Source: Golubevia sp. BC0850
Taxonomy: Eukaryota; Basidiomycota; Exobasidiomycetes; Golubeviales; Golubeviaceae
Direction: 5' to 3'
Length of the DNA stretch: 64,000 nt
Assembly (NCBI GenBank): GCA_012976225.1
Contig: JAAVVG010000012.1
Coordinates: 62,001-126,000, forward strand
The notes under the pieces: generated by a model
What the model saw: only the letters and a program-made list of their open reading frames with translations
Told to the model about the DNA's origin: nothing
Database searches by the model: none
Part shown: one piece after another, positions 35,762 through 47,077 of the stretch
Layout of the letters: every line of letters starts with the position of its first letter
How positions within the stretch are numbered: the first letter of the stretch is position 1
Position numbers and translations under genes: made by a program

Positions 35762-36834
35762 GTTGCGCGAGAGAAGAAAAAAGAAGAGAGGGACTCCCAA
35801 TCGTTCAGCCGCATATACATACTCGTTACAGGGCACAGCATTGATCCTTTTAGCCTTCTTCGATAAGCTTGGAAAAGTTGACCGTCCCATGAACAAAGTG
35901 AATCAGTCACGAGTCAGTCCAGTCCCCATGTGGATTAGAAAACCGCGTGGCGCTAGCCTGGCTTTCCTCCTCCGGTGGTTGCGGATGTAGCTTTCAGTGA
36001 TGATCAATCGATTCAGAATACATAGCCCGAAGAAGGAATCAGAGTCTGGCAGAAGGGAGAGGAGACAGTGGGAATGGAGAAATTAAGGGATGTTCTACTT
36101 TGAGTTCCGAGTGGACTACAGTTTCTTTGACTCTCTTTCTTTTGACTTTTTTGATTTTCGTCGCAAGTTCTTTTCTTCTCAAAATGTACTCTCAATCAGC
36201 CACTTCGTTTCTTCCCTCTGTTGTGCCTTTCACGCGTCAACACACGATTGATACAACATTACTTGAGATTCGATGCTTGATACTTTTACAATCGAGTTCT
36301 CTCACGAAAGTAGACAACGCCTGTGACCAATCTGATCATCTTCAACTCAAGCCACACTCAATCCAGGCCATTGCAAGAATTTCAGTGAACGAGAAACTGG
36401 AACGCATTTTTGAGATCTTGTTATTTTGAGTTGGTTAAGTCGACTTCATGACCAAGTCTAGAAATGAAGTCCATACAGGTTTGTTTAGTGCATAAGCATG
36501 AATAGGATGGGACGTGGATGAACGAGTGACAAATGCAGATAGTGCTGAGCTGGCCTGCGACACAAAAGAATGTGACGAAAGCATGCACGGAGGTTTGGGT
36601 TGAGAGAGAGTGAATGTTACAAAGAAGAAAGAGGTTGAAAAAAATTGCGGGAAGAAAAGAATTAAGAAAAATAATCAAATGTGCGGTAAAAAGAAGAGAG
36701 AGGTCCGTCTCAACAGATATTTTGGGGGGAAAGCGGAAAGAAAAGAGAGGACTGGAAATAATTGACCTTTCCGCCTAAGCCTTTTCACTTTAAAATAAAC
36801 ATGAAGCTAGAATTGAAAGAGTAAACCTTAAAAT
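35762..36834. other. Intergenic
   Basis: Promoter side of the secreted protein gene and 3' side of the L4 gene. Short frames are unsupported. Confidence 0.4.
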
Positions 36835-38950
36835 TTAAGCAGAGTGTAGAGTCTCTAAGAATTCCTTTCCAGCTGGCATCTGCTTCTCACGCTTGTCCTT
36901 CAAGCTCTTTCCAGCAGCCTTAGCCTTTTGGTTTCTCATCTCAGCCCTGATAGCGGTTTGGGCGTAAGGGTTTAATCTGAATAGTAAAGCTCTGTTACGT
37001 AGAGGGTTCTTCTTTTGAGTGAAAGGTCTCTTGTTCTTAGCTTGACCAGCAGGTCTAACGACTGATTGGATTTCGTCAGAGTTAATGAGACGAGTAACAT
37101 CGGTGTTAGAGATCTTTGGTAGAGAGAGAGCAAATCCAGTCTTGGCAGATGAACCATTTTCGAAGGTTCCGTAGATAGAATCAAGTTGCTTGATAGCATC
37201 CTCAGTCCAGATACAGAATCTTCCAACGTGTCCTCCTGGAGCTAACTGAAGTAAATTTAATCTGTGAACTGAAGCTAATTCGACTCCTGGAATGTTACGG
37301 AAAGCCTTGACGATTCCCTTGTCCTCGTTGTAGATGATTAGAGGTCCACGACGTTGAGTGTGACGTCTGTTACGGATCTTTCCAACTCCGGCACGGATCT
37401 TACGAGAGTTTGAGACCTTGATGACATCGTCGTAAGCGTTGAGGGCTTTGAGTAGAGCGACGGCTTCCTTGGTCTTTTGTAGAGCTTCAGTAGAAGAGGA
37501 AACTACTAGAGGAACTTCTTCAATTTGCTCAATACGGTGACCACGGGCTAGAACCAAAGATGGCATGGTGGTAGCGGCTAGGGCAGAGGCAGTAGCGAAT
37601 TGCTTTTGCTTCTGGTTGGACTTGATGAACCAACGTCTCCATAGCTTGGTTGGAGCGAACATGTGACCTCCACGAGCCATGTTACCGAAGGCAGCCTAGA
37701 AAAAGGGAGAGGGAGGTTGGTTTGGTTAGAGGCTGGAGCTGAGGGGGCATGGTGCGGGCTGAGCTTCCCATCCTAGATGAACAATCTTCTGTAAACTCAG
37801 ACCAATTCAAATTGAAATGTCCAATAATGTCTCAGAACTGAAGGCACCACTGGAGCGCATATACATTCATTCCTACTCCCACTTCTTCACCTGCCCTTTG
37901 TCTCGCACACTTCGCCTAGACGTCTTGATCTTCGAGAGTTCCACAGCCCCATCCCCTTATCAAATATAATCCTTCTGGTCTCGAATTGCATTGCAAACCT
38001 GATTTCCGTTTGCTTCTTTCCTCAATTTCACCACCACCCCCAGAGCTCCATCTCCCCTCTTCACTCCTCTCCACCAATGAACCCCGATTCCTCTGCCATT
38101 TTTTCCAGCATTTGATCTTTAGATACTCACTTGACCGGAACGGTGAGTACCTCCTCCTCCAACACGAGGAATACGGGCAACAGCACGACCAGTACCCCAA
38201 GATTCAGCAGAGGTTTGATGACCAGCGTTGGTGGCAACGGCGTATGGTTGACGCTTGTTTTTGGCCATGTTCTCTGAAAGGAGCCGAGAAGAATAAAGGA
38301 AAATGGAGGTTAGGGCACAGTTGGACTTGAAGACATGGTGGTTGGCACATTCTTCCTGCGAAGGACATGAGATCTCAATAAAAAGCAAAGCTCTCTCATT
38401 CTTGAATCATATAGGTGCGATGAGATCTTGAAAACGAGTTACTTGAATCGATGAACTGATCATAGGATCTTGATGCCACCCCAATCGAATTCTGGATCTT
38501 GGCTTTGGCTGTTCTTCTACACCCATCCAATCCTCTTAGTCACGTCGGGCTCTTCCAGAATCCATTGAGATGGTGTTTGATAGATATTGAACTGAATGAA
38601 GAGGTTGATCCTGACGGCTTGAACTTTGAGATTTTGAGATTGAAGGTTCTTCACTGCTTGCTGTGACTGCCTCCAAGTCTTCCAGAATCCACCTTTCTCT
38701 CTCGATCTTTTCTTCTCTACATTATTTTGAATGATACTCACTGTGAATGGCCTCTACAACATCAGTTCTGATTGGAGCTGTGAAAACAACTGGGAGAGGG
38801 AGTGAGCCAGCAGCGGCACCATCTGCTCCTCTGACATTGACAGCTGGTGAGAGAAAGAGAGGACGTTCAACGTCAGTTTAAAGTTGAGATTTCCATGTAG
38901 AATTGAGTATCACTAATTTCTGGATTCTGATACGCACTTTGCTTGGACAT
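36835..38950 (-). CDS. RPL4: 60S ribosomal protein L4 (uL4)
   Basis: Large-subunit ribosomal protein of 372 residues. Exons 38950-38938 (13 nt), 38843-38742, 38273-38131 and 37695-36835 join in phase. The N-terminus reads [20 protein letters not shown] then [19 protein letters not shown]; the exit-tunnel loop region includes [20 protein letters not shown] and GGGTHRSGQ; then [37 protein letters not shown], the [20 protein letters not shown] block and the basic C-terminal extension. The first intron follows codon four, as in many fungal ribosomal protein genes; introns 2 and 3 are 468 and 435 bases. I looked for snoRNA boxes in introns 2 and 3 and saw none. Confidence 0.97.
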
Positions 38951-39434
38951 CTTGAGTCTTGACGGGATGGTGAGGAAGATTTCTTTCGATTTTTCTGTTG
39001 GAAGGAATTGAGGTGATTCGGTGTTCTTCCTCGGTGTTCCTCATTTTCGCCAACTCAGAAAATCGATTTGAGTCTTTCTTCTTATCTCTTTTTAATTTTC
39101 AAACAGAGAAGATTCAAAGGTATTTCATCTCGCCATCTGAGGGGAGTGTGGGCAAGAGAGGAGAGTCAAACGTGGCCATGGGATGCCACGCAGACCTCGA
39201 GGGGAAGGGAAGCTGAGGAAGCAGAAGAAGTCTCGCGTATTCAGCAAAGTCAAGCAAATGAGTAATTTGAGTAGATTAGAGTAAACAGATTATTGTGGTT
39301 CGGTGTCGAGTGGCAATTGTTCGGAGTGGGGAGAGGTTCTAATTAGGGTTGGCTAGTACGATAGAGACGCCCCTTGTTCAAGGACGCCATAGTGATCTTC
39401 AAATCAAAGAAAATGGGGATAGAAGAGGAATACT
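38951..39434. promoter_or_regulatory. RPL4 upstream region
   Basis: Holds one AACCCTAA box in RPL4 orientation (39343-39350 on the complement), like the ancestral fungal ribosomal-protein element, about 390 bases before the start. The chitin deacetylase 3' end follows. Confidence 0.3.
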
Positions 39435-41067
39435 TTATGGGACTCCTGGAGCTGGAGTTCCGACACAGGTCCAAGTGCTGAAGAAGAAAGCAAACGAGAG
39501 GCAGGGTCAGGAGTCTTTCTCAGAGCTTGCATCGTTTCCAAAAGTACTCACTCATCTCTCTTTTGACGCTTTCCAGTGGCCTTGTAAGGCTTCGGGTTTC
39601 CTTTCAAGCATTGTTCAAGGGAGACTGGAGTGATTCCCTCCTTCTTGAAGTGCTTGAGAGCAGCTGGTAGGATGTAATCGGTGGTGTTTGGCTTGACGTC
39701 GGCGTGACTGAGGATGAGATGATTTTCACCCTTCTTGAAGGTTTCGTACATAGCGATGGAGGTCTCGGTAGAGTCTGACAGTGGTAGAGGTGGAGACGAA
39801 GTGACGAGAGTCAGTGATCTGGTGAGCCATGTTAGGCTACTGGCTTCTTTGCTTACCTCCGTTGGCATCACCCTGAGTGGAAGGAAAGGAATGGAAAGAT
39901 TTAAGGGAGAGAGAAAAAAGAAATTAGACGATGGCAGACGATGGCCCAAGAAGGAGAAGTCAGGGACGAGCGAACGCCTAACATGTGTTTGGCTGCTTCA
40001 TTCAGGGCGACTTTACTCACAGTATCGTCGGACCATTGAACAACGATGAGATCACTGGAGCAGATGGATGGTAGAAGGAAGGGATAGAGGGGAGGAGAGG
40101 AGAGTGAGCTGCGGCAGTTTCCCTTCCCAGTGGTCGCCTTCTCTCACTCACTGCTTCTCCTTCAAGTAAGCTAGAACAGTACGGTTCATTTCTCCGTAAG
40201 GTGGACGAATGACTGTAGGCGAGAGATTCACAGAAAGCCCTGACCGTCAGTGTCGACTCAAAACAATTCTTCAGCGACCACTCCGTCTCACATTTGGGAA
40301 CAACTCCTAGAATCTTCCAAGTGGCAGTTTCCAGCAATTCAATCTGTCTGTCGATCTCTTCAGCGGTCAGACCGTCAGTTAGATTGACGTGTCCCCAAGT
40401 GTGAGTTCCGATGGTGTCTGAGAAAGTGAGAAACCAGAAGGCACTGTCAACAAAGGGAAGAAGATGGCTGAAGACAAGCTAGACCAACAGAAGAACTCAC
40501 TACCAGCGTCGAAGGAGGCTCTCATTCTCTTGACGTTTGCCTTGTCGTAGATACATCCGTAGTTCAATCCGTTGAAGAAGTGGTTGATGTGAACTCCTAG
40601 ATCAGACACCTTCTTGGTTTCACTGAAAGGACCGTCGTCTGAGGTCAAAGCGAGTTGTCCTCCTTGACAATTACCCCTGCCTGGCCCATGTCCATTGACC
40701 CAGTTGTCTACACCATCACGAGCACTTCCTCCTGGATTGAATTTGATTCCATCTGAGAGTAAGAGAGATGAGGTTAGCAATCTAGTAGACCGCGGGAGAG
40801 TGCCGATGACGACAATTCGCTCAACTCCTACACCTTTGAATACTCACCTCCAGCAGCTCTTGGGAAGAGCTCGTAATCTTCTGGGCTCATGGCTTGAAGA
40901 TCTCTCTTGACTGAAGCTGGGAGAGCAGTGTTCTCCAAGTCGCGAGCAGCTAGAACAGCGCGGCGGTGAGCGACGGAATCCTTACTCGAACCTCTTTCTA
41001 GATCAGCGTTGGCTGAAGAAAGGATGCATAAAGCAGCAGTGACAAAGGCTGAGAATTTGAGAAGCAT
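39435..41067 (-). CDS. Chitin deacetylase (carbohydrate esterase family 4)
   Basis: Secreted enzyme that removes acetyl groups from chitin to give chitosan. Eight exons in phase: 41067-40848, 40752-40501, 40417-40292, 40212-40152, 40054-40021, 39872-39857 (16 nt), 39774-39552, 39477-39435; 324 residues. Signal peptide MLLKFSAFVTAALCILSSAN. NodB motifs: motif 1 LALTSDDGPFSET (residues 110-115), motif 2 NTIGTHTWGH with metal-binding His, motif 3 FIRPPYGEMNR, motif 4 DLIVVQWSDDT, motif 5 NHLILSHAD. The C-terminus DDTWTCVGTPAPGVP is typical of fungal family members; no GPI signal follows. Motif 1 reads T-S-D-D-G-P instead of the usual T-F-D-D-G-P; both aspartates are kept, so activity is plausible. 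Intron 7 could be skipped by reading TGA right after RDE, giving a shorter end. Confidence 0.93.
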
Positions 41068-41329
41068 GATGAAGGTAGGAAGTGGGGATGAAAAAGAGAG
41101 TGAAGAAAAGGGAGCGAGAGAAAGAGGGAAACGAGACGGGGGAAAGAAGGAGGGTTGTTAGTAAGAGAGTTCTTTTAAGGGATCGCCTTCTATTAGGAAC
41201 GAGTAGGCATTTCAGTTGCTCAGGGGTGGATTCGAGCTCAAAAAGCGACCAGTGAACCTTTGGGCTAGAATTCAGAAGGGGTGCAAGACACGATCGAGAT
41301 CATCTTAGCGACGTGGGTTCGAGCGAAAC
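41068..41329. other. Chitin deacetylase promoter region
   Basis: Purine-rich upstream sequence; no gene is seen. Confidence 0.35.
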
Positions 41330-41640
41330 AGGATACGCCAAATGCAAACCAACAGAGATCCATTCTTTCGAGTTGTCGTGCTGTCGCTTATAAGACAAAG
41401 TGAGGTCAGATCTGTGTTCTCGATGTTTTGATTTAACCTGAAAAGCACTTCCTCTGTTCAAGAAAAATCTTGATGAAGGAAGGATGTTTGATGGTCCAAA
41501 GTTGGAAGAGTCAAAAGGATGCGATGGTCCGGGAAGAAGAAAGGAGGGTCTGAGTTTTCTTTTTCCTTTAATTTGAACTGCTGATCGAGTCAGCAAAACG
41601 GGCCGATCTCTTCGCTTCATCAACTCATCCACGACCTCCC
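41330..41640 (-). repeat. Orphan 5'-flank repeat I
   Basis: On the minus strand this matches the DNA upstream of copy C (about 16090-16330): AAAACTCAGACCCTCC, CATCGCATCCTTTTGACTCT, CCAACTTTGGACCATCAA and TTTTCAGGTTAA occur in the same order. No family gene follows; the match stops near 41390. Confidence 0.75.
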
Positions 41641-41824
41641 AAAAAGGGATCCAATTCAAAAGGGCGATTCATGAAAAGGGATGATTTGGATTACATACAA
41701 TAGAGTACAGTTTTGCAGCTTGAAAATGTGTGGGAGAAAGGAAGACGTGAAAGGGAGAATCGCCACCGAAAACTAGAAGAAAGAGAGACCAAGCACAGAG
41801 AATTGGAGGGGAAAAAGGGGGGGG

Positions 41825-43426
41825 TCAAAGCTCTCCCGTAGCTCTTCGCTGTCCACCTTCAGAAGCTTCCTCTGCGTTCATTTCAATCCAATCTTCCTCT
41901 GGAGATTGAGGTCTGTAACTTGATCCTGATCCGGAAGAGAATCCAGCAGCGGCAGCAGCGCTGGCTAGTACAGCATCTGAAGGTCTCTCTAAACCATGAG
42001 CTGAACCTGAGGAAGAAGCAGAAGAAGCACTTCTAGTCCTCCTTCTTGGACCTCTTGAAGAAAGATTTTGCATGATTTCGGCAGATCGAGCATCATTGGA
42101 ACTTGAATAGGCTGAAGACATTGAAGGGAGAGTGACGCCAGATGTGTAAGGAACTACTTGAGATAGGAGGAAGGAAGAGATCGCTTCGAAATAACCGGGT
42201 TTGATGCAGGTATCGTCTGAAAAGAAGAAAAACAGAGAGAGAAGTGAGTTTGAAATTTGGAAAGTGGCCAAAGGAAAGGGAAGTAAAGTTGGTGTCTTGG
42301 ACCTTTCGAACTTCGATGAGATACTCACTATGCGTTCCATCTTGAATACTCTTCCAAACTTTCCTCTCACTCTTACAAAGAGCATAAAGTTTATCCATAT
42401 GAGAAGGTGGAACCAATTCATCCTTCCTGCCACTCAAGAATAAAACTGGAGTGGTTGCAGGAATTCGTAGAATGGATTTAGCAGATGGCCAAATCTCCGT
42501 GCAAAGGAAAGTGAAAGGTCTAGCTGGAGGTATAACGTGAGGTATCATGGCTGGAATAGATAGGAAGCTGTAAAGATGGATTTCAAAGGTGGGAAAAGGA
42601 TCAGAAAGAGGAAAAAGATAAAGAGACGTTTGGAGAGCTCAACTCTTGAGAAATGTACTCACGTATTTTCCAAAATCAAAGCATGAATCGCTTTCGGGTT
42701 ACGACTGGCTAAGTCTAGACTGACAGCTCCTCCAATTGACTGCCCGTAGAGGACTACCAGGGTAGATTTGAGGATAGGGTGCTTTTTGATGAAGTCGAGA
42801 GCTACTTGAGCATCTATGCGAATGCCAGACTCAGATGGAGATCCAGTGGAAAGACCATAGCCTCTGTATGATAGCATAAGTACGTTGCAACCAAATCGAG
42901 AATAGAAGACAGAAGCAAGAGGCAATCGATGGCCCTGTCATTCCAGGTGGAAGGGAGGAGAGATTAGGCTCAGCTTTGTTGCTATTGCTCCCTGCTCTGC
43001 CTGGTCGGTCTCAATCCCACTGCCTTCACCTGGCATTCCTCTCCTTCCTTAACTAAACCAACACCAACACCAACTCACCATATTTCCAGCGTTTGCATGT
43101 AAGAACAAGACAGTCGGTCTTCTCTTTGAAGTGTCATTAGGATCTTGACTTTCCCCTCTGCTCTTCTCTTTCTCTGAAGCTTTTGATTGTAATAAAAGGT
43201 AAGAATGTAATTTGATATCATCCGGAGTTATTAACCATTCTTCTGAATAAGGTAAATCGAATTCTTCTGGAGTTGCAACTTCAGTTCTTGAACCAGTTGG
43301 GAAAGATGAAGGATAAATCAAAACTCTTTGATATTTCCAAAGTAAGACTGCTGTCGCTCCAAATCCTACAACGAAAACTCCTGTTAGTAACTTGAGAATG
43401 AATTTGGCTGTCGAGAATAACGTCAT
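41825..43426 (-). CDS. Bem46/ABHD13-type alpha/beta hydrolase
   Basis: Membrane-anchored serine hydrolase of 416 residues; family members sit at the plasma membrane or ER and affect cell polarity, natural substrate unclear. Exons 43426-43079, 42934-42663, 42567-42329 and 42216-41825 join in phase. The N-terminal membrane anchor is LKLLTGVFVVGFGATAVLLW. Then come TVLFLHANAGNMGHRLP (oxyanion region), NVLMLSYRGYGLSTG, the nucleophile elbow LYGQSIGG (Ser182), SGRKDELVPP (Asp256) and DGTHNDTC (His286), a complete triad. The last 100 residues form a Ser/Arg-rich, probably disordered tail (SSRGPRRRTRSASSASSSGS) absent from most relatives I know. Its start is about 175 bases from the divergent dehydratase gene. 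Confidence 0.92.
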
Positions 43427-43599
43427 GGCGTCGTTTAGAAGAAGAAGGAGGGAGGGAATGAGTGGAGAGGAGAGAGAGAGAGAGATAGCAACGGCGCTTG
43501 GTGGTGCAGCGAGATCGAGATTGGTTGGCTCCGTTCTCCTTTGAACTCCTTTCTTCTCCTTCTGCTCCCTTCTTGACCATCCACAAGACAAGTAAAAGG
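43427..43599. promoter_or_regulatory. Short divergent promoter
   Basis: Only 173 bases separate the start codons of the hydrolase (minus) and dehydratase (plus) genes. It includes a GA microsatellite at about 43467-43486. Confidence 0.45.
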
Positions 43600-45026
43600 A
43601 TGTCCAGTTCGAATTCCTCATTGGAATTAGTCACATTTCAAGACATTCAAAATGCTCACAAGCTGATTTCTCCGTATCTTCATCGAACCCCTCTCTTGAC
43701 CAATTCTTCTATTGACTCTTTAGTCACTCAAGCCTTCTTCCCTTCAACTTCTCACCCTTCAGATCCAGAATCAGATCCAATCATTTCAATCGCTTTCAAA
43801 GCGGAACATCTTCAAAAGATAGGCGCTTTCAAAGCTAGAGGAGCCACTCATGCCGTGCAGATCCACCTGCAACGAGCCAAGAATTCGATAAAACAGTTCG
43901 ATCCAAGTAAACTCTACGTAGTCACTCATTCTTCTGGAAATCATGCTGGAGCAGTAGCTTTTGCTGCCAAAACGTTCGGTTGCAAAGCTGCCGTTGTGAT
44001 GCCAAGGAGTGGGTAATCCCTGTTAAGTCGTTCGTGAAATCTGAAAAGCTGACCTCACTCAAACTCTTCCTACCTATTTGCTTCTCGGTCAGCTGCTCCC
44101 AAAACTAAAAGAGCAGCAGTAGAAGGATATGGAGCTCAAATCATAGATTGCGAACCAACTTTGATTGCAAGAGAAGAATCTGCTAAGAAGCTCATGTCAG
44201 AACTGGAGGATCAAGGATTTATCGTCAGATTCATTCACCCATATGATGATAGATTGGTCATAGCTGGTCAAGGTACTCTAGCTCTTGAAATGATGGAACA
44301 AGGGAAATCCATTTGGGTCGATGGGAATGGAAGGAAGGCCTGTTCTGCCGCCTCGATGGAGGGAGATCAGGTGGCGAGTAACGACCCGCCTTTTGATTTA
44401 GTAATTGCTCCTGTTGGAGGAGGTGGAATGCTTAGCGGTGTATCAACTTCTGTGAAAGGATGGGATTCAAGAGTGGTTGTCATTGGAGCAGAGCCAGAAA
44501 GTGAGTTCCAGGAGCTGACGTTCGAAGCTCGTCTCTTTCCCCTTAGGCTTCTTCTCATCTGGTATCAAAGACAACCTGACAAATATTTACTGCGTCTTCA
44601 TCTCAATTCTTATACTTTACAGAAGCAGACGACGCAGAAAGGTCCTTCAAATCCGGTCAACTTCAACCTCCTCTACCTCCCACTTCTATCTGTGATGGAC
44701 TTCTGACAGCCCTTTCTGAATTTACCTTGTCTCACATCAAGAACAACGTCTCTGACATCGCTCTCGTCTCGGAAGAAGCAGTTCTAAGATCTATGAGATT
44801 GATTTGGGAAAGAATGAAACAAATCGTAGAGCCAAGTGCATCGATAGGTTTGGCGACGGTACTTGAACCTAAGCAAGAGATGAGAAAATTGGTCGAGGAG
44901 ATAGTAAAGGTTAAGAAGGATCGAAATGATGCAAAGAGGGTAGAGATTAGAATTGGAATCGTTTGGTCGGGAGGGAATGTTGAACTGGAGAAAGTGTTGA
45001 GAAACTTGGAGCAGATTGAGAAGTGA
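43600..45026 (+). CDS. Serine racemase / serine-threonine dehydratase family
   Basis: PLP-dependent fold-type II enzyme of 406 residues. Exons 43600-44008, 44093-44500 and 44623-45026 join in phase; the exon 1 donor is AGG A|GTGGGT, which gives VVMPRTAPKTKRAAVEGYGA, the family pattern. PLP lysine in KIGAFKARGA (Lys78), SSGNHAGAVAFAA, phosphate loop APVGGGGMLSG, and SFKSGQLQPPL followed by the helical C-terminal part. There is no C-terminal ACT domain, so it is not the biosynthetic isoleucine-pathway threonine deaminase; it is closer to serine racemase, catabolic serine/threonine dehydratase or hydroxyaspartate ammonia-lyase. The exact substrate cannot be read from the sequence. No mitochondrial leader. 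Confidence 0.9.
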
Positions 45027-45669
45027 GAGTATGACCAACTCACACTTGCAAGATTGTAATCTCATTCAATTTCTCTGGAAGAGCTCGTTTAATGAACCGA
45101 GCAGCAGAAACGCCCCTGAATGTCAAATCTGCTGATGCTCCCTTCTCCCGCCAACAAAGGTCTTGACTAGCCAGGCTTCACGAACCAAAACTAGCATCCA
45201 AATGAAGTTGAATTAAGATTCAATTGATTTTGACGGGAATTCGAAGAAGAAAGATCGACATTGCTGTGAGGATTGGGAATCTCGGGTACTTCTTGTTAGA
45301 GCTCAAACTTCCAAACCTCGGGAACATCCTTGTTATTCACCACTTCTCCAACAAATTGATGCGGCCGGGATACAGACTTCTTCCCGAAGTAGTTCTTTTG
45401 AGATAATTAGGTTCTCAAGATATGTTTAACTCTTTGTTACCCCCTATAGTGGGAGTGGATCAAGCGACAAGACCTCCGCTACCTTCGGTGCTCCACCCCC
45501 GGGGGTGCGGTTGGGCAAGACTACACTGGAGTTGGGAGAAAATTTGGTCAAGTACATGTGAAGAACTCTTTCAGCTGGCATTTCTCGATCTTTCAGTTCT
45601 GACCAAAGATCATCACCCCTTTCGACACCCTATTCATTTCCAAGTCCTGGATTTCTCTGAGTTCGCGAG
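45027..45669. other. Intergenic
   Basis: No gene recognised; the 150-codon frame at 45422-45874 runs into the back of copy E and looks accidental. Confidence 0.35.
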
Positions 45670-47077
45670 AGGGCTACTGAGGAAAATGAGAAGCCAGGGA
45701 AGAGTTGAAGGACAGCTTTCTCTTTTTGCTTCGTCGCCAACTTGGGAGAAAAGAAGGAATGGTTTGAGGTCAGATGAAACTTTCGATTCTTTTGGGCCAA
45801 AAAGGGAAACCCCTCAGTTTACTCACTTCTTCCGCCTATTTCCGAGGTCCATAGGTTCACCTTCCCACTTTTGACCATCTCATTCCCTTCCAAGACTTTC
45901 ATTGCCTCTTTCCAAAGTTTGAGCGACCACGGAGAAGCTGCCACTGAAGCTGCAATGTTGATTGGTTTAGATGGAACTACCATCTCTTTGAGGCTTAGGT
46001 GACCTTCGCTCGAGAGAACAGGAGATAGTAGGGCCTCTTCTGTGAAGTCTTGGTCCCGAGGAATGGATTCGTCAAACCAGTAAAGAGGTAAATGAAGCAC
46101 CCCAACCCTTACACGGAAGCAATCAGCTCCTCTTTCCTCATCGTTCCCAGTAAAAACCCGTTCAAACTCAAGATCTCCAGAGCCTTGGATTTCGAGAGAT
46201 GCGAACAGAGGGAGTTTGAGCGACCGATGTTGACAAGACGAAGATGCTTAATTGAAGAGTAGGATTCGGCGAGACTTGAGAGAAAGTCCACTGAAAGTTG
46301 AGATGCAGACATCGCTCCAGAGGTCGTAGTTGCACTTCCACCTACGACATCCACAGAATCGAGAGACCGAGTAACCTGAAGAAAGTGATAAACTGCTGCT
46401 GTCTCCAGATTCCCACCCACCAAGCTACTCTCTTCACCCCTCCACCTTGACCAACTCGGGTTGAACATAGAACCGCCGTCCCAGATGATTCTGGGTCTGA
46501 TAGCCAGCTGTTTGATTCTTGAGAGACCTTGAAAGGTTTCCGAAAACTCCGAAAGATAAGCGAATGACGCGCAGTCTAAATTGAAACCTAGAGAAGCTTG
46601 AACTAAGTTAGAGCAGAATACTATTGCCAATCAGTAATCAGATCGCGAGGGAAAAAGATTGGAAGCCAGTTGGTTGGGTTACTCTTGAAGACCTGCACCA
46701 CCAGCTGCTGGATTTGACGACCGAATTTTGGATCTTTTTGAAGTAGCGAGTTGATTGAATCCATGTTGAGCACGGTGAAAGTAACGTTTTGCAATAGAGA
46801 AGGATACCAACTGGAGTAGGCCGATCTTGAAGTCGAGGCGACAGAGAGAAGCGTATAGTCTCTGAATCTGTTGTTAGAAAAGACAAGAGGATTTTGAAAT
46901 CAGTGGAGAACGACGAAAGCAGACAGGAGAGGAGAAGAAGGCTACCCACCTTCTTCCTTTCTCTCTTCGCTCTTCGAAGTCTTTGCCGAGCTCCTCTTTC
47001 CGTGCCCAGCTCCTGATGAATCCGACGACTAGAGGAACGAGATCTTCAGGTAGAGTGCTGAAGCTTGCTGGAATCAT
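45670..47077 (-). pseudogene. Copy E of the F-box/LRR-like family, internally deleted
   Basis: Exon 1 (47077-46950) has the cleanest F-box-like start in the family: MIPASFSTLPEDLVPLVVGF then IRSWARKEELGKDFEERRE, with no stop. Exon 2 starts at 46867 (FRDYTLLSVASTSRSAYSSW). About 300 bases, from after QLVVQVFKSNPT through the intron 2 donor, are missing, so the frame runs into the intron remnant and stops at the TAG just before exon 3 (46620). Exons 1 and 2 thus still encode a short F-box-like protein of about 125 residues. Exon 3 is well kept (SLVGGNLETAAVYHFLQVTR; SIKHLRLVNIGRSNS) but shifts frame near 46105; the last exon from 45740 has also shifted. The 3' flank resembles that of copy C, so C and E form one subgroup. 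Confidence 0.8.

Noticed and set aside
38131-38741. Search for C/D snoRNA boxes in RPL4 introns
   Set aside because: No box C (RTGATGA) in transcript orientation was found in introns 2 or 3.
45422-45874. 150-codon plus-strand frame
   Set aside because: Its second half is the antisense of the last exon and intron of copy E.
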